DNA from: Litoditis marina
Taxonomy: Eukaryota; Nematoda; Chromadorea; Rhabditida; Rhabditidae
NCBI GenBank assembly: GCA_964036275.1
Contig: OZ038435.1
Span: forward strand, 22,736,559-22,800,558
Reading direction: 5' to 3'
DNA: 64,000 bases
Part shown: positions 39,467 to 54,453 of the stretch, one piece after another
Layout of the letters: the number at the start of each line of letters is the position of its first letter
Numbering within the stretch: position 1 is the stretch's first letter
Notes under the pieces: generated by a model
Databases searched by the model: none
Told to the model about the DNA's origin: nothing
The model's input: only the letters and a program-made list of their open reading frames with translations
Translations under genes and position numbers: made by a program

Positions 39467-39489
39467 GAACATAATTGCTAATTATGTTC
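39467..39489. other. Palindrome centre (3-nt loop)
   Basis: GAACATAATT (39467-39476) and AATTATGTTC (39480-39489) are perfect reverse complements separated only by GCT. The symmetry continues outward for nearly 15 kb on each side. The change of orientation happens within the conserved AATTGTAATT part of the monomer. Confidence 0.95.
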
Positions 39490-42400
39490 TCCCTGCGTGT
39501 ACTAAGTCACGTGTCTCGTGGGAAATTGGGAGGAACCTCGAGACACCAATTTATTTTCAATGAGTAACATATTACTTCATGAAGGTAACGTAAGAGAAGG
39601 TTTATCAACACTGGCCTACTACATTAAATCGGTCATGTTTAGACAATTACAATTATGTTCTCCCTGCGTGTACTAAGTCACGTTTCTCGTGGGAAATTGG
39701 GAGGAACCTTGAAACATCAATTTATTCTCAATGAGTAACATATAACTTCATGAAAGTAACGTAAGAGAAGGTTTATCAACACTGGCCTACCACATTAAAT
39801 CGGTCATGTTTAGACAATTACAATTATGTTCTTCCTGCGTGTACTAAGTCACGTTTCTCGTGGAAATTGGGAGGAACCTCAAAACATCAACTTATTCTTA
39901 ATGAGTAACATACAACTTCATGAAAGTAACGTAAGAGAAGGTTTATTAACACTGGCCTACTACATTAAATCGGTCATGTTTAGACAATTACAATTATGTT
40001 CTCCCTGCGTGTACTAAGTCACGTTTCTCGTGGAAATTGGGAGGAACCTTGAAACATCAATTTATTCTCAATGAGTAACATATAACTTCATGAAAGTAAC
40101 GTAAGAGAAGGTTTATCAACACTGGCCTACTACATTAAATCGGTCATGTTTAGACAATTACAATTATGTTCTCCCTGCGTGTACTAAGCCACGTTTCTCG
40201 TGGGAAATTGGGAGGAACCTCGAAACATCAACTTATTCTCAATGAGTAACATATAACTTCATGAAAGTAACGTAAGAGAAGGTTTATCAACACTGGCAAC
40301 TTATTCTACTACATTAAATCGGTCATGTTTAGACAATTACAATTATGTTCTCCCTGCGTGTACTAAGCCACGTTTCTCGTGGGAAATTGGGAGGAACCTC
40401 GAAACATCAACTTATTCTCAATGAGTAACATATAACTTCATGAAAGTAACGTAAGAGAAGGTTTATCAACACTGGCAACTTATTCTACTACATTAAATCG
40501 GTCATGTTTAGACAATTACAATTATGTTCTCCCTGCGTGTACTAAATCACGTTTCTTGTGGGAAATTGGGAGGAACCTCGAAACATCAACTTATTCTCAA
40601 TGAGTAACATATAACTTCATGAAAGTAACGTAAGAGAAGGTTTATCAACACTGGCCTACTACATTAAATCGGTCATGTTTAGACAATTACAATTATGTTC
40701 TCCCTGCGTGTACTAAGTCACGTTTCTCGTGGGAAATTGGGAGGAACCTCGAGACATCAATTTATTTTCAATGAGTAACATATAACTTCATGAAGGTAAC
40801 GTATAAGATGGTTTATCAACACTGGCCTACTACATTAAATCGGTCATGTTAAGACAATTACAATTATGTTCTCCCTGCGTGTACTAAGTCACGTTTCTCG
40901 TGGGAAATTGGGAGGAACCTTGAAACATCAATTTATTCTCAATGGGTAACATATAACTTCATGAAAGTAACGTGAGAAGGTTTATCAACACTGGCCTACT
41001 ACATTAAATCGGTCATGTTTAGACAATTACAATTATGTTCTCCCTGCGTGTACTAAGTCACGTTTCTCGTGGGAAATTGGGAGGAACCTTGAAACATCAA
41101 TTTATTCTCAATGAGTAACATATAACTTCATGAAAGTAACGTAAGAGAAGGTTTATCAACACTGGCCTACTACATTAAATCGGTCATGTTTAGACAATTA
41201 CAATTATGTTCTCCCTGCGTGTACTAAGTCACGTTTCTCGTGGGAAATTGGGAGGAACCTCGAGACATCAATTTATTTTCAATGAGTAACATATAACTTC
41301 ATGAAGGTAACGTATAAGATGGTTTATCAACACTGGCCTACTACATTAAATCGGTCATGTTAAGACAATTACAATTATGTTCTCCCCGCGTGTACTAAGT
41401 CACGTTTCTCGTGGGAAATTGGGAGGAACCTTGAAACATCAATTTATTCTCAATGGGTAACATATAACTTCATGAAAGTAACGTGAGAAGGTTTATCAAC
41501 ACTGGCCTACTACATTAAATCGGTCATATTTAGACAATTACAATTATGTTCTCCCTGCGTGTACTAAGTCACGTTTCTCGTGGAAATTGGGAGGAACCTT
41601 GAAACATCAATTTATTCTCAATGAGTAACATATAACTTCATGAAAGTAACGTAAGAGAAGGTTTATCAACACTGGCCTACTACATTAAATCGGTCATGTT
41701 TAGACAATTACAATTATGTTCTCCCTGCGTGTACTAAGTCACGTTTCTCGTGGGAAATTGGGAGGAACCTCGAGACATCAATTTATTTTCAATGAGTAAC
41801 ATATAACTTCATGAAGGTAACGTATAAGATGGTTATCAACACTGGCCTACTACATTAAATCGGTCATGTTAAGACAATTACAATTATGTTCTCCCTGCGT
41901 GTACTAAGTCACGTTTCTCGTGGGAAATCGGGAGGAACCTTGAAACATCAATTTATTCTCAATGGGTAACATATAACTTCATGAAAGTAACGTAAGAGAA
42001 GGTTTATCAACACTGGCCTACTACATTGAATCGGTCATGTTTAGACAATTACAATTATGTTCTCCCTGCGTGTACTAAGTCACGTTTCTCGTGGGAAATT
42101 GGGAGGAACCTCGAAACATCAACTTATTCTCAATGAGTAACATATAACTTCATGAAAGTAACGTAAGAGAAGGTTTATCAACACTGGCCTACTACATTAA
42201 ATCGGTCATGTTTAGACAATTACAATTATGTTCTCCCTGCGTGTACTAAGTCACGTTTCTCGTGGAAAATTGGGAGGAACCTCGAAACATCAACTTATTC
42301 TCAATGAGTAACATATTACTTCATGAAGGTAACGTATAAGATGGTTTATCAACACTGGCCTACTACATTAAATCGGTCATGTTTAGACAATTACAATTAT

Positions 42401-45400
42401 GTTCTCCTGCGTGTACTAAGTCACGTTTCTCGTGGGAAATTGGGAGGAACCTTGAAACATCAATTTATTCTCAATGAGTAACATATAACTTCATGAAAGT
42501 AACGTAAGAGAAGGTTTATCAACACTGGCCTACTACATTAAATCGGTCATGTTAAGACAATTACAATTATGTTCTCCCTGCGTGTACTAAGTCACGTGTC
42601 TCGTGGGAAATTGGGAGGAACCTCGAGACATCAATTTATTCTCAATGAGTAACATATAACTTCATGAAAGTAACGTAAGAGAAGGTTTATCAACACTGGC
42701 CTACTACATTAAATCGGTCATGTTTAGACAATTACAATTATGTTCTCCCTGCGTGTACTAAGTCACGTGTCTCGTGGGAAATTGGGAGGAACCTTGAAAC
42801 ATCAATTTATTCTCAATGAGTAACATATAACTTCATGAAAGTAACGTAAGAGAAGGTTTATCAACACTGGCCTACTACATTAAATCGGTCATGTTTAGAC
42901 AATTACAATTATGTTCTCCCTGCGTGTACTAAGTCACGTTTCTCGTGGGAAATTGGAGGAACCTCGAGACATCAATTTATTTTCAATGAGTAACATATAA
43001 CTTCATGAAGGTAACGTATAAGATGGTTTATCAACACTGGCCTACTACATTAAATCGGTCATGTTAAGACAATTACAATTATGTTCTCCCTGCGTGTACT
43101 AAGTCACGTTTCTCGTGGGAAATCGGGAGGAACCTTGAAACATCAATTTATTCTCAATGGGTAACATATAACTTCATGAAAGTAACGTAAGAGAAGGTTT
43201 ATCAACACTGGCCTACTACATTGAATCGGTCATGTTTAGACAATTACAATTATGTTCTCCCTGCGTGTACTAAGTCACGTTTCTCGTGGGAAATTGGGAG
43301 GAACCTCGAAACATCAACTTATTCTCAATGAGTAACATATAACTTCATGAAAGTAACGTAAGAGAAGGTTTATCAACACTGGCCTACTACATTAAATCGG
43401 TCATGTTTAGACAATTACAATTATGTTCTCCCTGCGTGTACTAAGTCACGTTTCTCGTGGGAAATTGGGAGGAACCTCGAAACATCAACTTATTCTCAAT
43501 GAGTAACATATTACTTCATGAAGGTAACGTATAAGATGGTTTATCAACACTGGCCTACTACATTAAATCGGTCATGTTTAGACAATTACAATTATGTTCT
43601 CCCTGCGTGTACTAAGTCACGTTTCTCGTGGGAAATTGGGAGGAACCTTGAAACATCAATTTATTCTCAATGAGTAACATATAACTTCATGAAAGTAACG
43701 TAAGAGAAGGTTTATCAACACTGGCCTACTACATTAAATCGGTCATGTTTAGACAATTACAATTATGTTCTCCCTGCGTGTACTAAGTCACGTGTCTCGT
43801 GGGAAATTGGGAGGAACCTCGAGACACCAATTTATTTTCAATGAGTAACATATTACTTCATGAAGGTAACGTAAGAGAAGGTTTATCAACACTGGCCTAC
43901 TACATTAAATCGGTCATGTTTAGACAATTACAATTATGTTCTCCCTGCGTGTACTAAGTCACGTTTCTCGTGGGAAATTGGGAGGAACCTTGAAACATCA
44001 ATTTATTCTCAATGAGTAACATATAACTTCATGAAAGTAACGTAAGAGAAGGTTTATCACACTGGCCTACCACATTAAATCGGTCATGTTTAGACAATTA
44101 CAATTATGTTCTCCCTGCGTGTACTAAGTCACGTTTGTCGTGGGAAATTGGGAGGAACCTCAAAACATCAACTTATTCTTAATGAGTAACATACAACTTC
44201 ATGAAAGTAACGTAAGAGAAGGTTTATCAACACTGGCCTACTACATTAAATCGGTCATGTTTAGACAATTACAATTATGTTCTCCCTGCGTGTACTAAGT
44301 CACGTTTCTCGTGGGAAATTGGGAGGAACCTTGAAACATCAATTTATTCTCAATGAGTAACATATAACTTGATGAAGTAACGTAAGAGAAGGTTTATCAA
44401 CACTGGCCTACTACATTAAATCGGTCATGTTCAGACAATTACAATTATGTTCTCCCTGCGTGTACTAAGCCACGTTTCTCGTGGGAAATTGGGAGGAACC
44501 TCGAAACATCAACTTATTCTCAATGAGTAACATATAACTTCATGAAAGTAACGTAAGAGAAGGTTTATCAACACTGGCAACTTATTCTACTACATTAAAT
44601 CGGTCATGTTTAGACAATTACAATTATGTTCTCCCTGCGTGTACTAAGTCACGTTTCTTGTGGGAAATTGGGAGGAACCTTGAAACATCAATTTATTCTC
44701 AATGAGTAACATATAACTTCATGAAAGTAACGTAAGAGAAGGTTTATCAACACTGGCCTACTACATTAAATCGGTCATGTTTAGACAATTACAATTATGT
44801 TCTCCCTGCGTGTACTAAGTCACGTTTCTCGTGGGAAATTGGGAGGAACCTCGAGACATCAATTAATTTTCAATGAGTAACATATAACTTCATGAAGGTA
44901 ACGTATAAGATGGTTTATCAAAACTGGCCTACTACATTAAATCGGTCATGATAAGACAATTACAATTATGTTCTCCCTGCGTGTACTAAGTCACGTTTCT
45001 CGTGGGAAATTGGGAGGAACCTTGAAACATCAATTTATTCTCAATGGGTAACATATAACTTCATGAAAGTAACGTAAGAGAAGGTTCATCAACACTGGCC
45101 TACTACATTAAATCGGTCATGTTTAGACAATTACAATTATGTTCTCCCTGCGTGTACTAAGTCACGTTTCTCGTGGGAAATTGGGAGGAACCTCGAAACA
45201 TCAACTTATTCTCAATGAGTAACATATAACTTCATGAAAGTAACGTAAGAGAAGGTTTATCAACACCGGCCTACTACATTAAATCGTTCATGTTTAGACA
45301 ATTACAATTATGTTCTCCCTGCGTGTACTAAGTCACGTTTCTCGTGGGAAGTTGGGAGGAACCTTGAAACATCAATTTATTCTCAATGAGTAACATATAA

Positions 45401-48400
45401 CTTCATGAAAGTAACGTAAGAGAAGGTTTATCAACACTGGCCTACTACATTAAATCGGTCATGTTTAGACAATTACAATTATGTTCTCCCTGCGTGTACT
45501 AAGTCACGTTTCTCGTGGGAAGTTGGGAGGAACCTCGAAACATCAACTTATTCTCAATGAGTAACATATAACTTCATGAAAGTAACGTAAGAGAAGGTTT
45601 ATCAACACTGGCAACTTATTCTACTACATTAAATCGGTCATGTTTAGACAATTACAATTATGTTCTCCCTGCGTGTACTAAGTCACGTTTCTTGTGGGAA
45701 ATTGGGAGGAACCTTGAAACATCAATTTATTCTCAATGAGTAACATATAACTCCATGAAAGTAACGTAAGAGAAGGTTTATCAACACTGGCCTACTACAT
45801 TAAATCGGTCATGTTTAGACAATTACAATTATGTTCTCCCTGCGTGTACTAAGTCACGTTTCTCGTGGGAAATTGGGAGGAACCTCGAGACATCAATTAA
45901 TTTTCAATGAGTAACATATAACTTCATGAAGGTAACGTATAAGATGGTTTATCAAAACTGGCCTACTACATTAAATCGGTCATGATAAGACAATTACAAT
46001 TATGTTCTCCCTGCGTGTACTAAGTCACGTTTCTCGTGGGAAATCGGGAGGAACCTTGAAACATCAATTTATTCTCAATGGGTAACATATAACTTCATGA
46101 AAGTAACGTAAGAGAAGGTTTATCAACACTGGCCTACTACATTGAATCGGTCATGTTTAGACAGTTACAATTATGTTCTCCCTGCGTGTACTAAGCCACG
46201 TTTCTCGTGGGAAATTGGGAGGAACCTCGAAACATCAACTTATTCTCAATGAGTAACATATAACTTCATGAAAGTAACGTAAGAGAAGGTTTATCAACAC
46301 TGGCAACTTATTCTACTACATTAAATCGGTCATGTTTAGACAATTACAATTATGTTCTCCCTGCGTGTACTAAGTCACGTTTCTTGTGGGAAATTGGGAG
46401 GAACCTTGAAACATCAATTTATTCTCAATGAGTAACATATAACTCCATGAAAGTAACGTAAGAGAAGGTTTATCAACACTGGCCTACTACATTAAATCGG
46501 TCATGTTTAGACAATTACAATTATGTTCTCCCTGCGTGTACTAAGTCACGTTTCTCGTGGGAAATTGGGAGGAACCTCGAGACATCAATTAATTTGCAAT
46601 GAGTAACATATAACTTCATGAAGGTAACGTATAAGATGGTTTATCAAAACTGGCCTACTACATTAAATCGGTCATGATAAGACAATTACAATTATGTTCT
46701 CCCTGCGTGTACTAAGTCACGTTTCTCGTGGGAAATTGGGAGGAACCTTGAAACATCAATTTATTCTCAATGGGTAACATATAACTTCATGAAAGTAACG
46801 TAAGAGAAGGTTCATCAACACTGGCCTACTACATTAAATCGGTCATGTTTAGACAATTACAATTATGTTCTCCCTGCGTGTACTAAGTCACGTTTCTCGT
46901 GGGAAATTGGGAGGAACCTCGAAACATCAACTTATTCTCAATGAGTAACATATAACTTCATGAAAGTAACGTAAGAGAAGGTTTATCAACACCGGCCTAC
47001 TACATTAAATCGTTCATGTTTAGACAATTACAATTATGTTCTCCCTGCGTGTACTAAGTCACGTTTCTCGTGGGAAGTTGGGAGGAACCTTGAAACATCA
47101 ATTTATTCTCAATGAGTAACATATAACTTCATGAAAGTAACGTAAGAGAAGGTTTATCAACACTGGCCTACTACATTAAATCGGTCATGTTTAGACAATT
47201 ACAATTATGTTCTCCCTGCGTGTACTAAGTCACGTTTCTCGTGGGAAGTTGGGAGGAACCTCGAAACATCAACTTATTCTCAATGAGTAACATATAACTT
47301 CATGAAAGTAACGTAAGAGAAGGTTTATCAACACTGGCAACTTATTCTACTACATTAAATCGGTCATGTTTAGACAATTACAATTATGTTCTCCCTGCGT
47401 GTACTAAGTCACGTTTCTTGTGGGAAATTGGGAGGAACCTTGAAACATCAATTTATTCTCAATGAGTAACATATAACTCCATGAAAGTAACGTAAGAGAA
47501 GGTTTATCAACACTGGCCTACTACATTAAATCGGTCATGTTTAGACAATTACAATTATGTTCTCCCTGCGTGTACTAAGTCACGTTTCTCGTGGGAAATT
47601 GGGAGGAACCTCGAGACATCAATTAATTTTCAATGAGTAACATATAACTTCATGAAGGTAACGTATAAGATGGTTTATCAAAACTGGCCTACTACATTAA
47701 ATCGGTCATGATAAGACAATTACAATTATGTTCTCCCTGCGTGTACTAAGTCACGTTTCTCGTGGGAAATCGGGAGGAACCTTGAAACATCAATTTATTC
47801 TCAATGGGTAACATATAACTTCATGAAAGTAACGTAAGAGAAGGTTTATCAACACTGGCCTACTACATTGAATCGGTCATGTTTAGACAGTTACAATTAT
47901 GTTCTCCCTGCGTGTACTAAGCCACGTTTCTCGTGGGAAATTGGGAGGAACCTCGAAACATCAACTTATTCTCAATGAGTAACATATAACTTCATGAAAG
48001 TAACGTAAGAGAAGGTTTATCAACACTGGCAACTTATTCTACTACATTAAATCGGTCATGTTTAGACAATTACAATTATGTTCTCCCTGCGTGTACTAAG
48101 TCACGTTTCTTGTGGGAAATTGGGAGGAACCTTGAAACATCAATTTATTCTCAATGAGTAACATATAACTCCATGAAAGTAACGTAAGAGAAGGTTTATC
48201 AACACTGGCCTACTACATTAAATCGGTCATGTTTAGACAATTACAATTATGTTCTCCCTGCGTGTACTAAGTCACGTTTCTCGTGGGAAATTGGGAGGAA
48301 CCTCGAGACATCAATTAATTTTCAATGAGTAACATATAACTTCATGAAGGTAACGTATAAGATGGTTTATCAAAACTGGCCTACTACATTAAATCGGTCA

Positions 48401-51400
48401 TGATAAGACAATTACAATTATGTTCTCCCTGCGTGTACTAAGTCACGTTTCTCGTGGGAAATCGGGAGGAACCTTGAAACATCAATTTATTCTCAATGGG
48501 TAACATATAACTTCATGAAAGTAACGTAAGAGAAGGTTTATCAACACTGGCCTACTACATTGAATCGGTCATGTTTAGACAATTACAATTATGTTCTCCC
48601 TGCGTGTACTAAGTCACGTTTCTCGTGGGAAATTGGGAGGAACCTCGAAACATCAACTTATTCTCAATGAGTAACATATAACTTCATGAAAGTAACGTAA
48701 GAGAAGGTTTATCAACACTGGCCTACTACATTAAATCGGTCATGTTTAGACAATTACAATTATGTTCTCCCTGCGTGTACTAAGTCACGTTTCTCGTGGG
48801 AAATTGGGAGGAACCTCGAAACATCAACTTATTCTCAATGAGTAACATATTACTTCATGAAGGTAACGTATAAGATGGTTTATCAACACTGGCCTACTAC
48901 ATTAAATCGGTCATGTTTAGACAATTACAATTATGTTCTCCCTGCGTGTACTAAGTCACGTTTCTCGTGGGAAATTGGGAGGAACCTTGAAACATCAATT
49001 TATTCTCAATGAGTAACATATAACTTCAAGAAAGTAACGTAAGAGAAGGTTTATCAACACTGGCCTACTACATTAAATCGGTCATGTTAAGACAATTACA
49101 ATTATGTTCTCCCTGCGTGTACTAAGTCACGTGTCTCGTGGGAAATTGGGAGGAACCTCGAGACATCAATTTATTCTCAATGAGTAACATATAACTTCAT
49201 GAAAGTAACGTAAGAGAAGGTTTATCAACACTGGCCTACTACATTAAATCGGTCATGTTTAGACAATTACAATTATGTTCTCCCTGCGTGTACTAAGTCA
49301 CGTGTCTCGTGGGAAATTGGGAGGAACCTCGAGACACCAATTTATTTTCAATGAGTAACATATTACTTCATGAAGGTAACGTAAGAGAAGGTTTATCAAC
49401 ACTGGCCTACTACATTAAATCGGTAATGTTTAGACAATTACAATTATGTTCTCCCTGCGTGTACTAAGTCACGTTTCTCGTGGGAAATTGGGAGGAACCT
49501 TGAAACATCAATTTATTCTCAATGAGTAACATATAACTTCATGAAAGTAACGTAAGAGAAGGTTTATCAACACTGGCCTACCACATTAAATCGGTCATGT
49601 TTAGACAATTACAATTATGTTCTCCCTGCGTGTACTAAGTCACGTTTCTCGTGGGAAATTGGGAGGAACCTCAAAACATCAACTTATTCTTAATGAGTAA
49701 CATACAACTTCATGAAAGTAACGTAAGAGAAGGTTTATCAACACTGGCCTACTACATTAAATCGGTCATGTTTAGACAATTACAATTATGTTCTCCCTGC
49801 GTGTACTAAGTCACGTTTCTCGTGGGAAATTGGGAGGAACCTTGAAACATCAATTTATTCTCAATGAGTAACATATAACTTCATGAAAGTAACGTAAGAG
49901 AAGGTTTATCAACACTGGCCTACTACATTAAATCGGTCATGTTTAGACAATTACAATTATGTTCTCCCTGCGTGTACTAAGCCACGTTTCTCGTGGGAAA
50001 TTGGGAGGAACCTCGAAACATCAACTTATTCTCAATGAGTAACATATAACTTCATGAAAAAACATCAATTTATTCTCAATGAGTAACATATAACTTCATG
50101 AAAGTAACGTAAGAGAAGGTTTATCAACACTGGCCTACTACATTAAATCGGTCATGTTTAGACAATTACAATTATGTTCTCCCTGCGTGTACTAAGTCAC
50201 GTTTCTCGTGGGAAATTGGGAGGAACCTCGAGACATCAATTAATTTTCAATGAGTAACATATAACTTCATGAAGGTAACGTATAAGATGGTTTATCAAAA
50301 CTGGCCTACTACATTAAATCGGTCATGATAAGACAATTACAATTATGTTCTCCCTGCGTGTACTAAGTCACGTTTCTCGTGGGAAATTGAGAGGAACCTT
50401 GAAACATCAATTTATTCTCAATGGGTAACATATAACTTCATGAAAGTAACGTAAGAGAAGGTTCATCAACACTGGCCTACTACATTAAATCGGTCATGTT
50501 TAGACAATTACAATTATGTTCTCCCTGCGTGTACTAAGTCACGTTTCTCGTGGGAAATTGGGAGGAACCTCGAAACATCAACTTATTCTCAATGAGTAAC
50601 ATATAACTTCATGAAAGTAACGTAAGAGAAGGTTTATCAACACCGGCCTACTACATTAAATCGTTCATGTTTAGACAATTACAATTATGTTCTCCCTGCG
50701 TGTACTAAGTCACGTTTCTCGTGGGAAGTTGGGAGGAACCTTGAAACATCAATTTATTCTCAATGAGTAACATATAACTTCATGAAAGTAACGTAAGAGA
50801 AGGTTTATCAACACTGGCCTACTACATTAAATCGGTCATGTTTAGACAATTACAATTATGTTCTCCCTGCGTGTACTAAGTCACGTTTCTCGTGGGAAGT
50901 TGGGAGGAACCTCGAAACATCAACTTATTCTCAATGAGTAACATATAACTTCATGAAAGTAACGTAAGAGAAGGTTTATCAACACTGGCAACTTATTCTA
51001 CTACATTAAATCGGTCATGTTTAGACAATTACAATTATGTTCTCCCTGCGTGTACTAAGTCACGTTTCTTGTGGGAAATTGGGAGGAACCTTGAAACATC
51101 AATTTATTCTCAATGAGTAACATATAACTCCATGAAAGTAACGTAAGAGAAGGTTTATCAACACTGGCCTACTACATTAAATCGGTCATGTTTAGACAAT
51201 TACAATTATGTTCTCCCTGCGTGTACTAAGTCACGTTTCTCGTGGGAAATTGGGAGGAACCTCGAGACATCAATTAATTTTCAATGAGTAACATATAACT
51301 TCATGAAGGTAACGTATAAGATGGTTTATCAAAACTGGCCTACTACATTAAATCGGTCATGATAAGACAATTACAATTATGTTCTCCCTGCGTGTACTAA

Positions 51401-54400
51401 GTCACGTTTCTCGTGGGAAATCGGGAGGAACCTTGAAACATCAATTTATTCTCAATGGGTAACATATAACTTCATGAAAGTAACGTAAGAGAAGGTTTAT
51501 CAACACTGGCCTACTACATTGAATCGGTCATGTTTAGACAATTACAATTATGTTCTCCCTGCGTGTACTAAGTCACGTTTCTCGTGGGAAATTGGGAGGA
51601 ACCTCGAAACATCAACTTATTCTCAATGAGTAACATATAACTTCATGAAAGTAACGTAAGAGAAGGTTTATCAACACTGGCCTACTACATTAAATCGGTC
51701 ATGTTTAGACAATTACAATTATGTTCTCCCTGCGTGTACTAAGTCACGTTTCTCGTGGGAAATTGGGAGGAACCTCGAAACATCAACTTATTCTCAATGA
51801 GTAACATATTACTTCATGAAGGTAACGTATAAGATGGTTTATCAACACTGGCCTACTACATTAAATCGGTCATGTTTAGACAATTACAATTATGTTCTCC
51901 CTGCGTGTACTAAGTCACGTTTCTCGTGGGAAATTGGGAGGAACCTTGAAACATCAATTTATTCTCAATGAGTAACATATAACTTCAAGAAAGTAACGTA
52001 AGAGAAGGTTTATCAACACTGGCCTACTACATTAAATCGGTCATGTTAAGACAATTAAAATTATGTTCTCCCTGCGTGTACTAAGTCACGTGTCTCGTGG
52101 GAAATTGGGAGAAACCTCGAGACATCAATTTATTCTCAATGAGTAACATATAACTTCATGAAAGTAACGTAAGAGAAGGTTTATCAACACTGGCCTACTA
52201 CATTAAATCGGTCATGTTTAGACAATTACAATTATGTTCTCCCTGCGTGTACTAAGTCACGTGTCTCGTGGGAAATTGGGAGGAACCTCGAGACACCAAT
52301 TTATTTTCAATGAGTAACATATTACTTCATGAAGGTAACGTAAGAGAAGGTTTATCAACACTGGCCTACTACATTAAATCGGTCATGTTTAGACAATTAC
52401 AATTATGTTCTCCCTGCGTGTACTAAGTCACGTTTCTCGTGGGAAATTGGGAGGAACCTTGAAACATCAATTTATTCTCAATGAGTAACATATAACTTCA
52501 TGAAAGTAACGTAAGAGAAGGTTTATCAACACTGGCCTACCACATTAAATCGGTCATGTTTAGACAATTACAATTATGTTCTCCCTGCGTGTACTAAGTC
52601 ACGTTTCTCGTGGGAAATTGGGAGGAACCTCAAAACATCAACTTATTCTTAATGAGTAACATACAACTTCATGAAAGTAACGTAAGAGAAGGTTTATCAA
52701 CACTGGCCTACTACATTAAATCGGTCATGTTTAGACAATTACAATTATGTTCTCCCTGCGTGTACTAAGTCACGTTTCTCGTGGGAAATTGGGAGGAACC
52801 TTGAAACATCAATTTATTCTCAATGAGTAACATATAACTTCATGAAAGTAACGTAAGAGAAGGTTTATCAACACTGGCCTACTACATTAAATCGGTCATG
52901 TTTAGACAATTACAATTATGTTCTCCCTGCGTGTACAAAGCCACGTTTCTCGTGGGAAATTGGGAGGAACCTCGAAACATCAACTTATTCTCAATGAGTA
53001 ACATATAACTTCATGAAAGTAACGTAAGAGAAGGTTTATCAACACTGGCAACTTATTCTACTACATTAAATCGGTCATGTTTAGACAATTACAATTATGT
53101 TCTCCCTGCGTGTACTAAGTCACGTTTCTTGTGGGAAATTGGGAGGAACCTTGAAACATCAATTTATTCTCAATGAGTAACATATAACTTCATGAAAGTA
53201 ACGTAAGAGAAGGTTTATCAACACTGGCCTACTACATTAAATCGGTCATGTTTAGACAATTACAATTATGTTCTCCCTGCGTGTACTAAGTCACGTTTCT
53301 CGTGGGAAATTGGGAGGAACCTCGAGACATCAATTAATTTTCAATGAGTAACATATAACTTCATGAAGGTAACGTATAAGATGGTTTATCAAAACTGGCC
53401 TACTACATTAAATCGGTCATGATAAGACAATTACAATTATGTTCTCCCTGCGTGTACTAAGTCACGTTTCTCGTGGGAAATTGGGAGGAACCTTGAAACA
53501 TCAATTTATTCTCAATGGGTAACATATAACTTCATGAAAGTAACGTAAGAGAAGGTTCATCAACACTGGCCTACTACATTAAATCGGTCATGTTTAGACA
53601 ATTACAATTATGTTCTCCCTGCGTGTACTAAATCACGTTTCTCGTGGGAAATTGGGAGGAACCTCGAAACATCAACTTATTCTCAATGAGTAACATATAA
53701 CTTCATGAAAGTAACGTAAGAGAAGGTTTATCAACACCGGCCTACTACATTAAATCGTTCATGTTTAGACAATTACAATTATGTTCTCCCTGCGTGTACT
53801 AAGTCACGTTTCTCGTGGGAAGTTGGGAGGAACCTTGAAACATCAATTTATTCTCAATGAGTAACATATAACTTCATGAAAGTAACGTAAGAGAAGGTTT
53901 ATCAACACTGGCCTACTACATTAAATCGGTCATGTTTAGACAATTACAATTATGTTCTCCCTGCGTGTACTGAGTCACGTTTCTCGTGGGAAATTGGGAG
54001 GAACCTTGAAACATCAATTTATTCTCAATGAGTAACATATAACTTCATGAAAGTAACGTAAGAGAAGGTTTATCAACACTGGCCTACCACATTAAATCGG
54101 TCATGTTTAGACAATTACAATTATGTTTTCCCTGCGTGTACTAAGTCACGTTTCTCGTGGGAAATTGGGAGGAACCTCAAAACATCAACTTATTCTTAAT
54201 GAGTAACATATAACTTCATGAAAGTAACGTAAGAGAAGGTTTATCAACACTGGCCTACTACATTAAATCGGTCATGTTTAGACAATTACAATTATGTTCT
54301 CCCTGCGTGTACTAAGTCACGTTTCTCGTGGGAAATTGGGAGAAACCTTGAAACATCAATTTATTCTCAATGAGTAACATATAACTTCATGAAAGTAACG

Positions 54401-54453
54401 TAAGAGAAGGTTTATCAACACTGGCCTACTACATTAAATCGGTCATGTTAAGA
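39480..54453 (-). repeat. 171-bp satellite array, antisense (right arm of giant palindrome)
   Basis: Reverse complement of 24538-39476. Mirrored private markers, right/left: CACCAATTTATT 39546/39408; TTCTTCCTGCG 39830/39125; CTCCCCGCG 41386/37571; GTCATATTTAG 41526/37430; CGTTTGTCGTGG 44133/34822; ATAACTTGATG 44367/34590; AATTTGCAATG 46597/32373; GGTAATGTTT 49424/29550; GAAATTGAGAGG 50389/28586; ATTAAAATTATG 52056/26925; GTACAAAGCC 52935/26043; GTACTGAGTC 53970/25015. Coordinate sums rise smoothly from 78956 at the centre to 78991 at the end. It has fewer deletions than the left arm, though not none (39863). Confidence 0.95.

Larger units (their letters stand above)
24538..39476 (+). repeat. 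171-bp satellite array, sense block 3 (left arm of giant palindrome)
   Basis: About 87 monomers of T-, A-, C- and D-type. The whole block is the reverse complement of 39480-54453. Diagnostic variants include TTATCATGACC, GATTCAATG, ATGAACGATTTAATG with GCCGGTG, ATTAAGAATAAG with GTTTTGAGG, and nine monomers carrying an extra AATAAGTT. Many monomers show one-base deletions in short homopolymers (CCC to CC near 24831, 25511 and 25679; GGG to GG near 26392 and 27767; AAA to AA near 30777 and 34738). The arm is 35 nt shorter than its partner. Confidence 0.95.
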
